Assembly (NCBI GenBank): GCA_964023205.1 | Contig: OZ026845.1 | Location: 5,962,001-6,026,000, forward strand | Length of the DNA stretch: 64,000 nucleotides | Direction: 5' to 3' | Source: Lutraria lutraria | Lineage: Eukaryota; Mollusca; Bivalvia; Venerida; Mactridae | Shown: piece after piece, positions 24,369 through 36,500 of the stretch | Layout: each line of letters opens with the position of its first letter | Position numbering within the stretch: the stretch's first letter is position 1 | Notes under the pieces: model-generated | Databases searched by the model: none | Seen by the model: only the letters and a program-made list of their open reading frames with translations | Told to the model about the DNA's origin: nothing | Program-made: the position numbers and the translations under genes

Positions 24369-26101
24369 TATTCGCGAATAATTTTCTTCGCGCTTTAGTC
24401 ATGCGCATGACGCGTTAAAGAGCGGTGCCCGGGCCAACTATAAGTCGGTAAGAGTTTATTTAGATAATTCTTCAGAATTAAGTTACCACAGTCACTTGGT
24501 TCTCTTATTCGGAGATTACTTAATTCCAAAAAAATGTAAATAAACACTAATATACGGTGGAATAAAGGGGACAGCTCGGGCACGCGATAGTTACTACGTG
24601 CGCACGTGTTAGCTACTACTATCGTGCGGGCATGTTAATAGATATCGCGTGGTCACGTAATAGCTATACCATGCTGGCGTAATAGCTAATGTATGCCCTC
24701 GCAATAAATAAAACATTTCCTATGTCCCTTATATACCATCGTACTAACCTATACATATTGAGCAACTTTTTAAAAAATTAGCACAAAGTGTTATAATATC
24801 TTCAGGATTCTCCTGACAATGTGAACTTATGTTTTATTGTCATATCATTGAATTGTTCGTTTAGATTTATATTCTAAATTGATTCAAACACAATTTTGCT
24901 GGTTATGCTGAACATTCTTGTTTTCCGTATTATTTTGAGTGACAATCAGAATCGTGAAAACGTAGATATTAAATAAATATTACCAATAAAATATATAGAT
25001 CGATAAATTATCATAGTCATTTCTTTTATCTTTCTGAGGCTTTAATTATAATTGTATTTACATTACACACGTCTAGTAACGCCCATTCTAGTGCCGTGCT
25101 GTGCTAGACAATCAATGATTTGTGAATAGATGTCGGGACCAAAGCGTAAAGGAGACCATTTCTTTTGAGCTTAGAACGTCGATTTTCTTGTCTACAATCC
25201 GCTACTTTACACAAAGATCGTCTTAGAAAAGCTGGCGCGAAAAAAAATCAAAGAAGTATTTATTATTATTTATTAGCAATGATTATTTTCCGACAAATTT
25301 CGCTTGTGATGAAACAGCCCAGCTAGCTCACGGAAAGCCGACTGTTGTACCAAGGTGTATGTCTTGGACCTTCCTGTGTAGTTAAAGTCGGCAAAGGTCG
25401 CCTAATGATCCTGCATGGTTATTGTTGCGACGTTTAACCCAATTTAAGAAATAGTTTAACTTCTGAACAAGACGAGTACATGAAATACCTATTTTGTTCC
25501 TCTTCAGTATATGAACTTCATTAGTGTATGAACGCATTAAATGCTGGATTATGTTTTTTATGATAAAGGTATTTATGAAACGATATGGAAACGTGGTTTT
25601 ATGACCCTGTACCTTCGCTGTTGTTTATAATCAAAGAGTTGTAATTGGACAAATCTTGATGCGGAGCGAAGCAACAACAATTAACTCTTAACGCTAACGG
25701 GTACTTAGCTCATAGTTTTATTTTCCAGATGTTCTATGGGGTAGGATGGGAACAATTCTAGTCGTTGTTTGGCTTTTTTAATACATTCGCTGAGTTATAA
25801 TTTAGGATACATGTCAAAAACATCATTTGGTTATCACTTAAGTTCCATTGAACAGGCAATTATGTATACCCGGAGTGTTGAATTTATTTTGGAAATTCAG
25901 ACAAATTTATTTATTTGTATAGTGACCGAATTCTCAAAATAGGGTGTACTAATTGGTTTTTTTATAGTTCACCAATTAAATATTTTTAACTGTTTGTTCT
26001 TCTTCCATTAACTTATTACTATTCTGTCAACTGTTTGGTTGAGATATATTTACAGGTGTATGTGTATCAACGAAAAGGTGGAAATAAAGATTTTATGCAT
26101 G
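24369..26101. other. Intergenic; degenerate CACGTxATAGCTA array at its start
   Basis: 24575-24700 repeats a theme like CACGTAATAGCTATACCATG with drift. The rest shows nothing I recognise. Confidence 0.4.
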
Positions 26102-26280
26102 TACAGTGCAACCTCTCCAGAGCGGCCCTCTCTTGAGCAACAGCCACCTCACTTCAACAACAGCATATTTTTCCACTGTACGATTTAACATCAATTTAAC
26201 CTCTCTAGAGCAACTACCTTTCAGCAACAACATAATTTTGCTACTCCCAAAGGGTGTTGCTTTGAAAAGGTTGCATTGTA
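26102..26280 (+). mobile_element. MITE family E (TACAGTxCAACCTCTCC ends)
   Basis: TACAGTGCAACCTCTCCAGA on the left and AAAAGGTTGCATTGTA on the right are inverted ends, with an inner AACCTCTCTAGAGCAAC block. Copies are at 45840, 48557 and 58553-59866. Confidence 0.75.
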
Positions 26281-26937
26281 AATGTAAAAAAACAACAACA
26301 CAGTTTTGAATGCTAAATCTATTATGAAATAATGACTATTTTATAAATAAACAAACTATGGAGTACAGTGAATGCTATAATTATCTACAACTAGTTTCAA
26401 ACCAATCATTCTTCATGTTGTTATAAACCATATGTCATACTTATTATGTTGCCATTGACTAAAATAAGTGGAACATGGGAGGTAATTCTTGTTAAATGTC
26501 AGTTTTAAATTGTTTAACAGTTGCCTCCCTTGTTATATTCTTAGAATTTCCGTTATTATATTTTTATACGTATCTGCATACAATCGGAACCTCTCGGCTG
26601 ATTCCGTACCTACATCTACGTAGTCTATCGTGATGTGCCGAATGTAAATTTATACAATTAAATGTCAATTCACTCTTTAACAGACTTTAATGCAATCCTA
26701 AGGGATTTTCTGTTCAGTGGATATGTATATAATTATCACACTGAATTCGACAAAAGACTTCAAAGAACATAAATATATATTTTTTAAAAAAAACACAGAA
26801 AATTAACAAAATGCAGATACAGCTATGTTTTATATGATTATTGTAGAACAGTCGGTTGCGTGGTGGTTATATATATATATAGTGACAAACTTCTTTCAGC
26901 GCTTATCTTCCTTAGCATTAAGTTATTTCCAGTAAAA

Positions 26938-27139
26938 TTAAAGTACTGAAAGTACTCAAGGAAACTTAAATTACATTATATAGATTATCACTGTAATATG
27001 GAATGGGAACCAGTTCAACAATTGTATAATGGCGGATTTAGGAAACGTAGTACAATGTACATGTACTTTGGTCCGCATCAAAATCCATGCGTGCCAAACG
27101 GCTGTGGAAAGCTGACCCATCGTTCAGTTTCCCAAAAAA
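26938..27139 (+). repeat. Dispersed repeat family G, copy 3
   Basis: AAAGTACTGAAAGTACTCAA, TTTGGTCCGCATCAAAATCC and CGTTCAGTTTCCC. It ends about 220 bp downstream of the stop codon of the AA15/cystine-knot gene. Confidence 0.65.
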
Positions 27140-27360
27140 ATGCCACATAACGATAATAACATTTGTACGAATCATTCCAATTTAGTATTAAAGTACATGT
27201 ATATTAATAATAACATTATTATTTTCTATACAATGCAAACGATGCAGCGTAAATTTCGTACTTATCTAATGACATGTATAGAGAAGAACTTTGTTCAAAT
27301 GATTTATATGCGAAGGGAGAAATGCCACTGAGTGAAGTTTGTAAATGTAATTCGTTTGTG

Positions 27361-27523
27361 TTAACCTTTGGTCGGTCGATAGTTATAACATCGACAATAA
27401 TGGGGGAATTTTACGGGAACGAACGACACGGGCGGGTTTTTATCCACTCGTGGATCGTAGACTAAAACCCATTGAAAATTGTTCTCTGCAGCACACGCGG
27501 TACAAGCTGACGTGTTCGATCTC
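27361..27523 (-). CDS. Exon 5 of the AA15/cystine-knot gene (knot domain, C-terminus and stop)
   Basis: The acceptor is a pyrimidine tract ending CTTTCAG. The first base completes the Gly576 codon left by exon 4. It encodes residues 577-629, with C583xxC586, then WVLVYDPRVD, VPVKFPHYCRC and a short NYRPTKG tail before TAA. Cys619 and Cys621 form the CxC typical of the last strand of a cystine knot. No clear poly(A) signal was identified downstream on the minus strand. Confidence 0.77.
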
Positions 27524-30500
27524 CTGAAAGATAAAAAAATAAAATTATTATACATGTACATGTACATGTGTTGTTAAAATAGGCACATAGCGTACAGTAA
27601 AACCCTGGTCAGCAGAATGATGCACGTACGTCCGTGGTCAGTGCATGTATTACAGTCCCATAGTCGGCATAACGAAGATTCAACATCTACATTATTTAAG
27701 TTTGTGTTGTTATTTTTGTGTGTTTATTTTTCGAACGTTTATTTTTGTATACTGGTTCAAACATGTTCGAGTCAGTCTCGATTATGCCAAGTAGATACAT
27801 TAGACGTAGTAGACTTTAAAACTTCATAATCTTCAGTCCAGTGTATACGCTTTAAACATGAACCAAGATCTGTACTCTTCTACCACATTTTGTTACAAAG
27901 TTGAATTTTATATCTTCAGATAGACGCATAGAACAAAAATGTCGCTTAATTGAATACGAAGCCCATAAAAGGGCAATTATTAAGCTATAAATTAGTCTGA
28001 AATGATTTATGACCTAAATAATCATTGTCATATCTGTTCGCCCTATAAAAGTACACTGTTAATATGCAATACACATCTATTTGAATTATATCCATCATGT
28101 AGACAAGTCAATGTTGACAGGTAAAGAACAAGTATAATGTTAGCAGGTTGACGTTTTGTTATCACTTATGGAGTGATATGCAGGACAGAATTGTTTCGTA
28201 CATACAGATATCTAGCCATTAAAGCCAACCAATCAACGTATACCGACAGACCGACTTTCATTCTTAACTTTACAATGAAGTTTTATATACTTATAATTAT
28301 GTTAAAGTTCATAAAACTATAAAAAAAACTAAGTTAAATTCAAACATGTCCGGGCTCACTCGCCTTCACGAAAATATAAACAACAATGTATTTTACCCAG
28401 GAAAAGAGGAAAACTATGCCTGATTAAACATTTAAAATGTTCTTTTTATTGTTGTCAATCAAAATTTACAATTCGCTTCCGATATTCATTACTTATTTAA
28501 TAACACTGCCAGCAAATGTTCCATCATATTTGACCATGCGTAAACAGGTCTTCAACAGAAGCCAAAAACAACGTTTAACCACAGAAAATAATGTTTTCTT
28601 TTAAATGTATAATAAGATTCTTGAATTTTGAAGTTAGTGGGTTAGGTTTAGGTAAAAAGAGCTGTTTTAGATGTATGGTGTGTGTGATAGGCCATGTCGA
28701 GTTATAACATGTAAGCCAACGATGCATCAGACGTAAATGGCAGAAATCAGTCGCCATAGTTATTCCTATTATTATAAAGAATAAATACAAATGATATGTT
28801 TAGTGAACCAAATAAGAATCAATGCCTCTTTGTTATTTACGTATGATGAACACTGTCCGATTATGTAAATTCTGAGTGAAGATTTGATCATTTATTGAAT
28901 AAGTAACATTGTTAAGAAGGCACACATTATCATAAGGTCAGTGTGAATTGACAAGAACTGATAATTGTTCACATCAGGAAGTTGCTTAAGACAAATTTTG
29001 CAAACGCAATATACTGTGAATGACCCGTATGTCTCTTTACCATAATGTTACCAACAATAAACGATATAAAAAAACAACGAAAAAACGCCTTAGTGTTGAA
29101 ATACGAAGGTCGATCATTCAATGAGTAGAATTCTCTTATAAATTCTAAATTTACGTACATGTTTATAAATATATAAGTATATCTTTATTACGTTAACACT
29201 CAAGCCTGTGAACATAGGCTACTATGGGAAAACGAAATATGGTTTATCGACAGTCGACCTTCATTCGGATGTCATTTTGTCCTAAATATCTTTTTTAAAG
29301 GGGTACGGGATGGACGTGGTAAAATGGCATAGAGCATAACTTACCCGCAAATTCCTTGAACAATGAATTGTTTCTTTGCGTCTCCAAGTTGTACAACAGA
29401 AAAGGTGTCGTTTTCTGCTTCAACCGTTAGTGGCAAAATTACTTGAGGTCGTCTGCAACAATAATAAAAATGTCTATCAAGATAGATATCACTAAGAATT
29501 GTCAGGCGTCACGGTGGAGAACTTTGAGATTCTAAGACATATATTTTATAAATAGATTATCACAAACCGGAAATTTTGGACGTACGACTGTCATAAAATG
29601 TTAGTGGAGTTGTAGGCGTGAAAGGACTATTAATTTATCTCATTTAACTTATTAATTCTACTTGTTTTCGTTTTGCAAGAATAATGGACAGTTTTCGCAT
29701 TAGATACGAGCTTCCTTATTATTTTATTAACGTAAACTAACGACTACAGTCTTATCGCTGTCGTCTTCAATTATGTAATATAATTAAATGTTTACGGCAT
29801 ACACTTAAATACCTTATTATAGATATTGCAATTTAGGAAAACAGTAGAGTCTACCTAATCTGAATCTAACTTGAATAAGAGAGGCATCCTGATTAGAGCC
29901 TCCCCGAATAGAGTGGTTTTCCCCTGATTAGAGAGGTTTCCCCTGTTTAGAGAGGTTTCCTGATTACAGAGAGTTGCTGATTAGAAAGGTTTCCCAAAGA
30001 ATAGATTTTCTGATTAGAGAATTTTCCCGAAAAGAGGTTTCCTTATAAGAGAGGTTTCCCGAAAAGAGGTTTCCTTATTAGAGAGGTTTCCCGAAAAAAG
30101 CTTTCCTTATTAGAGAGGTTTCCCGAAAAGAGCTTTCCTTATTAGAGAGGTTTCCCGAAAAGAGCTTTCCTTATTAGAGAGGTTTCCCGAAAAGAGCTTT
30201 CCTTATTAGAGAGGTTTCTGTACTAGAAAAGTTTCGGATTACATATTCCGTTTAGTATTAGATGCATGATAAAAGTATCGAAACACGCTGACTTGTTCGG
30301 TTTAGAGAGAATTTTGGATTAGAGAGGTTTGGCCATAAATTTTGTCTAACCCAACAACAAGTTCAGTTACGACCTCCAAAGTCTGCAAAAACGATTAACA
30401 TATTTAGACCATTTGACTTTTTTTCATGTTTAGGACGAAACGATTTACGCCGCGACAATTAGTGAAACAAGTGCCTAAAATAATTACATCCGCTTTCCAC

Positions 30501-33500
30501 TAATGACATGGCATAACTGGAGACCCCCCCCCCCCCCCCCCTGCAATAACTTGACAAATTAAGTTTTGAGAATGATTTGCTGAGATATGTATATATCTAA
30601 ACATGCACTTTTTAAAAGACTCATTATGTATGCATGACAGATCGCATAAAAAGTACTTCTTTACTTAAATTAATGAAAGTGTACATAATTATACTCCTGG
30701 CTGAGAGATTATCCCCGACCTCAAATCTCAATTTCATTCTTAAAGTATTACTAGTATGGTTGAAAAGGTAGAGTTGATAATTTTATTTAAGCACATAAAA
30801 AATCTTTAACATTGAACACATATACTGTATGACCAAGTATCAACAAAGAACAGTCTGTCATACTTCTACAAAGTTTAAGCTACGAAAATGTTCCAAGGTT
30901 TAATGAAGAGTTAACTTGGATCTCAAGTTACAATATGTGTATACGTATAGCCAGGTTGGTAATCGGTAACTTCCGGTTGGACCGGCCTCCGAGGTCGAGT
31001 GGTTAAGGTCGCTGACTTCAAATCACTGTAACCTCTCACTGATAGAGGGTCGTGGGTTCAAGCCCCGCTACCGACCTTGTCTCTTTATGTGAGAAGTAGA
31101 CAGTTGCTTATACGGAGGATGGGAATCAGGTACTGGTTCTTCCCAGGAATGATGGTTAGGTGAACGGTTCGCCTCATATGACTCTGACTATTGAAAAGGC
31201 GCCTAAAACCCAAGCAAATAAACCAAACTTTGGTTGTTAGTTGTCTACATTTGACTAAAATATTTCAAGTTTTTTTTTAATCAGAGAGTGTCCATAAAAC
31301 GACTAAATATCAACAGGGACACAGCCTAAACTGGCTCCCGTTCCATGCCTCAGTGTACCAGTGTAAGGTCTCTGTACAGACAGCATCAAATGGAACCAGT
31401 GAAGGACAAAGTCTTACAATCTAAAATCTGATTTTCGTACTTAATTTGAATATTACTGTTATAAGTAGTGTAAGGGTAAGGAGGTCAGAACTGGAATCAT
31501 TCTGATATGATAAATACAAAGTAAGTAAAGGATTCTTATGAGTCCTAAACCTGTTTGTTTCTGGTTACAAATAGTGTAAGTTGGGCGGGGATGTTTGCTC
31601 AAGTGTGTGGAAAGGTAAAAGAGAGGGAACGTGGATGTTCTGTTCCCCGGGGCCAAATAAAAAGTCTAGGGTCGCGGGGAAAATTAATGTACGTCGGATA
31701 GCCAGAAACAAACAATTTTGTATTACGCCTTATAGATGCTGGAATCTAAAAACAAAGATTTCTGAGAAGTAACAAAAAACACGGGGATTTAAATTTTGGA
31801 CAAAAAACTTTCAGGAAAACAAAGAGATTCCGAATACTATACGATTTATGTGTTATTTACGGTAAAAACATTTCCATGAAATAAGACCATGATACAGTTC
31901 TTGAAACACACACCTGTAATTCTACGTAATTAAATGTCATTTTTGTATGAGGAATTTCTTCAACTTTGACACATTTTACATTAAATGTCTAGGGCTGTTT
32001 TTTTTGTGTTTTATTTTATAAAGATTTGCTTTATTTCAATCACGGTCATTTATGTACGAATCGCACAACTACGTTTTTTTTCAAATACGATTACAAAGAG
32101 CACTATTGTATTAACAAATTTACTATCTTCTTTGATACAATGCCGGTCTATCTAAGAATTCTATTTATAATTTTGTGCATTGACTATCGACCTAGTTTCA
32201 CCAAATCATGAATTATTCATTATAATATTATGTATAAAAAGAATATAATTACATAAATTAAGGAGTATTTAACAACCGTTTTAATAATTTAACCAATCAA
32301 CCTTGGTCCATGTCCTAGTAATCTTGCATATGTAGTAAAACACATCTTTAATTTAAAAACCATCCCAAAATATGTCAAAGGAAACCTTGACAACCAATGT
32401 ATTTGTTTTAATTACAATAAAACCTGTGTATAAAAACTACCTTAGAATATTTACCACTTAGCTGTAAAGAGCAATAGGTATTTTTTTCAATTCAAAGTGT
32501 CCATTTTATGGCAGCCTCTAAATAAAGACCAATGTATTTCCACCACTCCCTAAAAAGGCCTTTACAGACTATTTCGACCTTACATTTGAATTCTAGACCG
32601 GTTTAACGTTTTCAAGCTCCCCCTTTTTCAGGTTACCCCCCGGTAACTTAAAAACGTTTTCAAAGTACCGGCCCCGGTAACATTATTTAAAACGTTTTCA
32701 AACTCCCTCCCCCGTTTTAATAATCCCCCCTCCCTATGATGATTATTTGTGGCGAAAACGTTTATATTTCAGGTTATAATTCATACTAAATTATTCACAG
32801 TCAACATTGTTTATTGACATATAATTCCTGTATTTCTAAACTGAATATACGCAATAATTATATGAAGCTATGGAAACCTATTAGGGTCATGGAGAGTACG
32901 CGCCTTTATTCAAATATATATTAACGAAAAGTACAAGACATGACCTGTGCAATCCCACACTTACTTGTGTTCAGAAAACCAACAATAATTAATTGTTTTT
33001 ATCTATTTTTTGTCAAAATGATTCAAGATTGCATTGGTATTTGCGCAATAACGCTCATAGGATTCCATAATGAAGGAATGGACTTGTCAGTATATGACAT
33101 CATTTGATTTCGTCGTATGATTTCATCATTAGGACCGCGTGTTTAGTCTCATATAACTATAATACATGTATGCATTTATGTGTTTGAAATTGTAATCTCC
33201 TTATTCGTGTGGAAGCTCTCTTTTATTATGAATTTTCAAATTATTACCCGGGGGGTAATCTGAAAACGTTTTCAAAGCGCCCCAGGGGTAATCTGAAAAC
33301 GTTTTCAAAGCGCCCCCGGGGTAACCTGAAAATGTTTTCAGATTACCGGGTAGGGCATTTGAAAACCGGAGGGGGTAATCTCAAAACGTTTTAATTGTAC
33401 CCCTCCCGGAAGCTTAAAAACGTTTTTAAATTCCCGGGGGTAATTTGAAAACGTTTTTAAGTTACCGGGGGGTAACCTGAAAAAGGGGGAGCTTGAAAAC

Positions 33501-36500
33501 GTTACACCGGAAAGAATACAAAAAAAATTAAGAAAATCGTTGAAAAAGTGTGTAGACAAGATAAATATCAGGAAATGTTTTATATATAAACCCTACACAC
33601 CACCATACAGACAATTGTTCGTACGCATGACATGCAATTTATTGCAAACTAGCTCTTTTCCTTCAATAAATTGCTCGAAATTAACAGTCTGTCACAAAAA
33701 TTCTCTTAAATGGATTTGTTAATGAGGACAAACAGGTAATGGCTAAAGAAGAAAATAAATACAACCACAACGAGCCATCATCGTATTTCTAGTTCCTTTG
33801 TGAATGTAATTTACAAGGTTTTTACTAATGGATGATGCCGTCAAAATTAGTGGTTAAATAATTAATGGTCACGAATTTACCCCGTTACTACAGAAAATGT
33901 CACTTTTGCTAGAAATAACCGCAGTGCAATTTAAATTTGGCAATTAATGCGTGCGTAGGTTGGGGGAACATCGGTGCTCGAGGTCTTGATGAAACAGCAA
34001 AATCACGATGACGTTGAGAAACAAGTTGAAGTTTTAAACATTTACTACTCGTCACGTCTAAACAGTGCAAAACTTTACAAAATGAGAATCTATACAAAGG
34101 ATTGATAAAATATACTAGTATGCATTTCTTTTAGGAATTATGCAGTTTTTTTTCTTAATACAAGATAATAGACGAGGATCGATTTCCTTAGACTAGTCGC
34201 AACCACAAAGGCACTATACCAAACAATTACAATTTAATAAAAGTATGCCCACGTGTATGAGTCATATTTCAACTGATTGGTTCCAAAGATAGATTGGTTT
34301 GGTAAAAATACTTACGTGGAACAACATCCGATGTCGTCATCATCAAATGGGCGTGTCCGTTGTTGTAGTTGTCTTTTGAATCTAGGATGACTACAGCTTG
34401 GTAAGCCGTCTTTTATAACATCATAGTTGCCCACAGTAAAAAGCCGATCGTACTTTTTGCATTCCAAAAGTTCAGTAGGATTTTCAAACAATCCGGGGAA
34501 AAGAGCATCAAGACGTAGCTTATCGTCTAAACACTGATCGAAGGGACAATACTGACACTGACGTGTCGAAGTCGCATGTGATGCTCCACGGAGTATTTTT
34601 TGTGTTACGGTATGCACAGCAACTGATGACTGTCCAAGATTAGCGCTCATTGGGTCCAAGAACTTTCGATGTATTCTTGATCTGTCGGACTGATTGAGCA
34701 AAGTAGGCCGTGATCTAGAAACTTTAGAGACTGTAATATGACGTGAGATCGTTGGATTAGGATTGGAAGAAAAGGGCCCCATTCGGTTACTATCGCCTCC
34801 AAACGATGTTGATGAATGCGTTTGAACAATGGACGGTTCTGTTGGTGCAATTAATGATGGCACAGGGCCATTGTGTGGGGGATATATCGCTTTTTGACGT
34901 CGATTAAAACCCTTTCGTACATGACCTGAACTAAACAAAGTCGTTGATATTACTCCATTTAAATGAGGATTTCCTTGTATCGGGATCACATGTTGTTGGG
35001 TACGACGACGGGTTCTTGATAACCCATTTTGATTTACGTTAGAAGGATCACTGCGCCATCCCCATACCGTATCCGGAGGGGAAAATTGCATCATTCTTGG
35101 GTCATTAGGAGATGCATATTGCATCATTCCATCCAATATAAAGCGATGACCTTTCGATGGAATCTGTCGTTTTGTACGGCTGATTATTTGCTGTGTCCTG
35201 TTGTCGTGAAGTGCGTTATGTTCAATAATATCGTACATAACATGCTGGTCGCCATTCAAAGAACTGCTATATATAGCTATATCGGCGCATGCGTAGTATT
35301 CAGTTTGCATTTGACCTTGACCGTATCCACATATTGTGTGATTGGTGACTGCATCAGTGTCACATCCATATTGGTCAGCTGAAAGACAGAAAAGATCTTT
35401 TATTTGAATTGTGTATTTCATATGTACAAATTTTACAGTCAAAGCTGAGAACAAATGCCACCTTGGAGAATGACAGAATTTGGCCTTAATTGGCAGTTAG
35501 CCTTTATTCGTAGGTCATTTTTTCTAGATGATCAAAGGCGGTTTTTTAGGAAATAGCTGTTATTCAAAGGATGACCTTTATTTAGAGGTGGTCGCTTGTT
35601 AACACAATTTTGTCTGTATATGAATGCGTATCAGAATCAGAATGCAGATCAGAATTTGTAACTTGTTTTAGTCCCCTACTTCTGCCAATACATAACGGTA
35701 AAGCGCATGAATTTGGGTACGCTACATCCGTCAAATTTTACCAAGAGAAACGTGTACTTGAAACCGTGAAACTCATCAACAAAGCCGTATCAGAGGTAAT
35801 GTCGATCTAACTCTTACATGCTTAATTTACTAAGAAATAACGTCGTCGTCAAAATTGCTTACATGTATTTAAAGGATGTTCTGTACGTTTTCTAATTTAT
35901 ATTCAATGTATGTAAAGTTACAGACATGCTATTAATATGTTCAGAAATGACAGTAATTAATTGTTGGCGAATTTGTACAAAACAGGATGTACGAGCAGTC
36001 AAATAACGTTATGCTTACATCCGCGCTTTTATATAAAAAACAACATAGATTGAATATCTACGCATGCATTATTATTGCTCATGTAAATCATCAATGATAT
36101 TCATGCATAAATTTATATACATTTTGTGGTTAAAGTAAGATAAGAAACAATACGATGTTGACCGTCTTTGTGGCCGTGTATGTGAATACAACAACATGTA
36201 TACATAATGGTCCTTCGGTCGAGTTTACATTTGTTCTTTCATGTCAGAACTTTCCCTGTGCAAAGATTTCAGACATCCTTATTTATTTACTTATATTTAT
36301 CAATAAACGGCCAAGTCGACAGTGATGGGACGAAATGGAAAAGAAGAATCGGGCAATTGTATCAAATAGTCTTTTTCTGATTCTTTATCGTGGCCGGTGT
36401 AAAGCACCAATAAACGCCTTGTGCTTTTTCCAGTGATTTTCCAGACACAGTATTTGAATCGGTAGTTGGGATGGGACACTGAAAAGGCGTCCCTGAGAAA

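Larger units (their letters stand above)
29453..34315 (-). other. Intron 3 of the AA15/cystine-knot gene, rich in mobile elements
   Basis: A 4.9-kb intron holding a 32-bp tandem array (30015-30222), a poly-C tract near 30525, a tRNA-headed SINE (30981-31224), a short foldback fragment (31326-31400), a CTGGTTACC-family MITE (about 31571-31728) and a 0.9-kb long-TIR foldback element (32598-33510). No additional exon was recognised. Confidence 0.6.

Noticed and set aside
27361..29452. IL-17-type or TGF-beta-type identity for the C-terminal seven-cysteine domain
   Set aside because: The spacing (CC, C, CxxC, CxC) and the KFPHYCRC ending fit a Spatzle-like end better than the IL-17 or TGF-beta patterns I know, but this is a judgement by eye and remains open.
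30981..31060. A possible functional tRNA gene (A and B boxes present)
   Set aside because: The cloverleaf is incomplete, and the body after the tRNA-like head is shared with a second copy at 22733, which marks it as a SINE.
33209..33559. Open frames with repeated GNLKTFSKRP and GNLKTFS motifs on both strands
   Set aside because: They are translations of the modular foldback element (AAACGTTTT units), open on both strands because the unit lacks stops.
34647..35382. Open frames overlapping exon 3 of the AA15/cystine-knot gene
   Set aside because: Shadow frames of a real exon. The true frame has splice phases and AA15 motifs.
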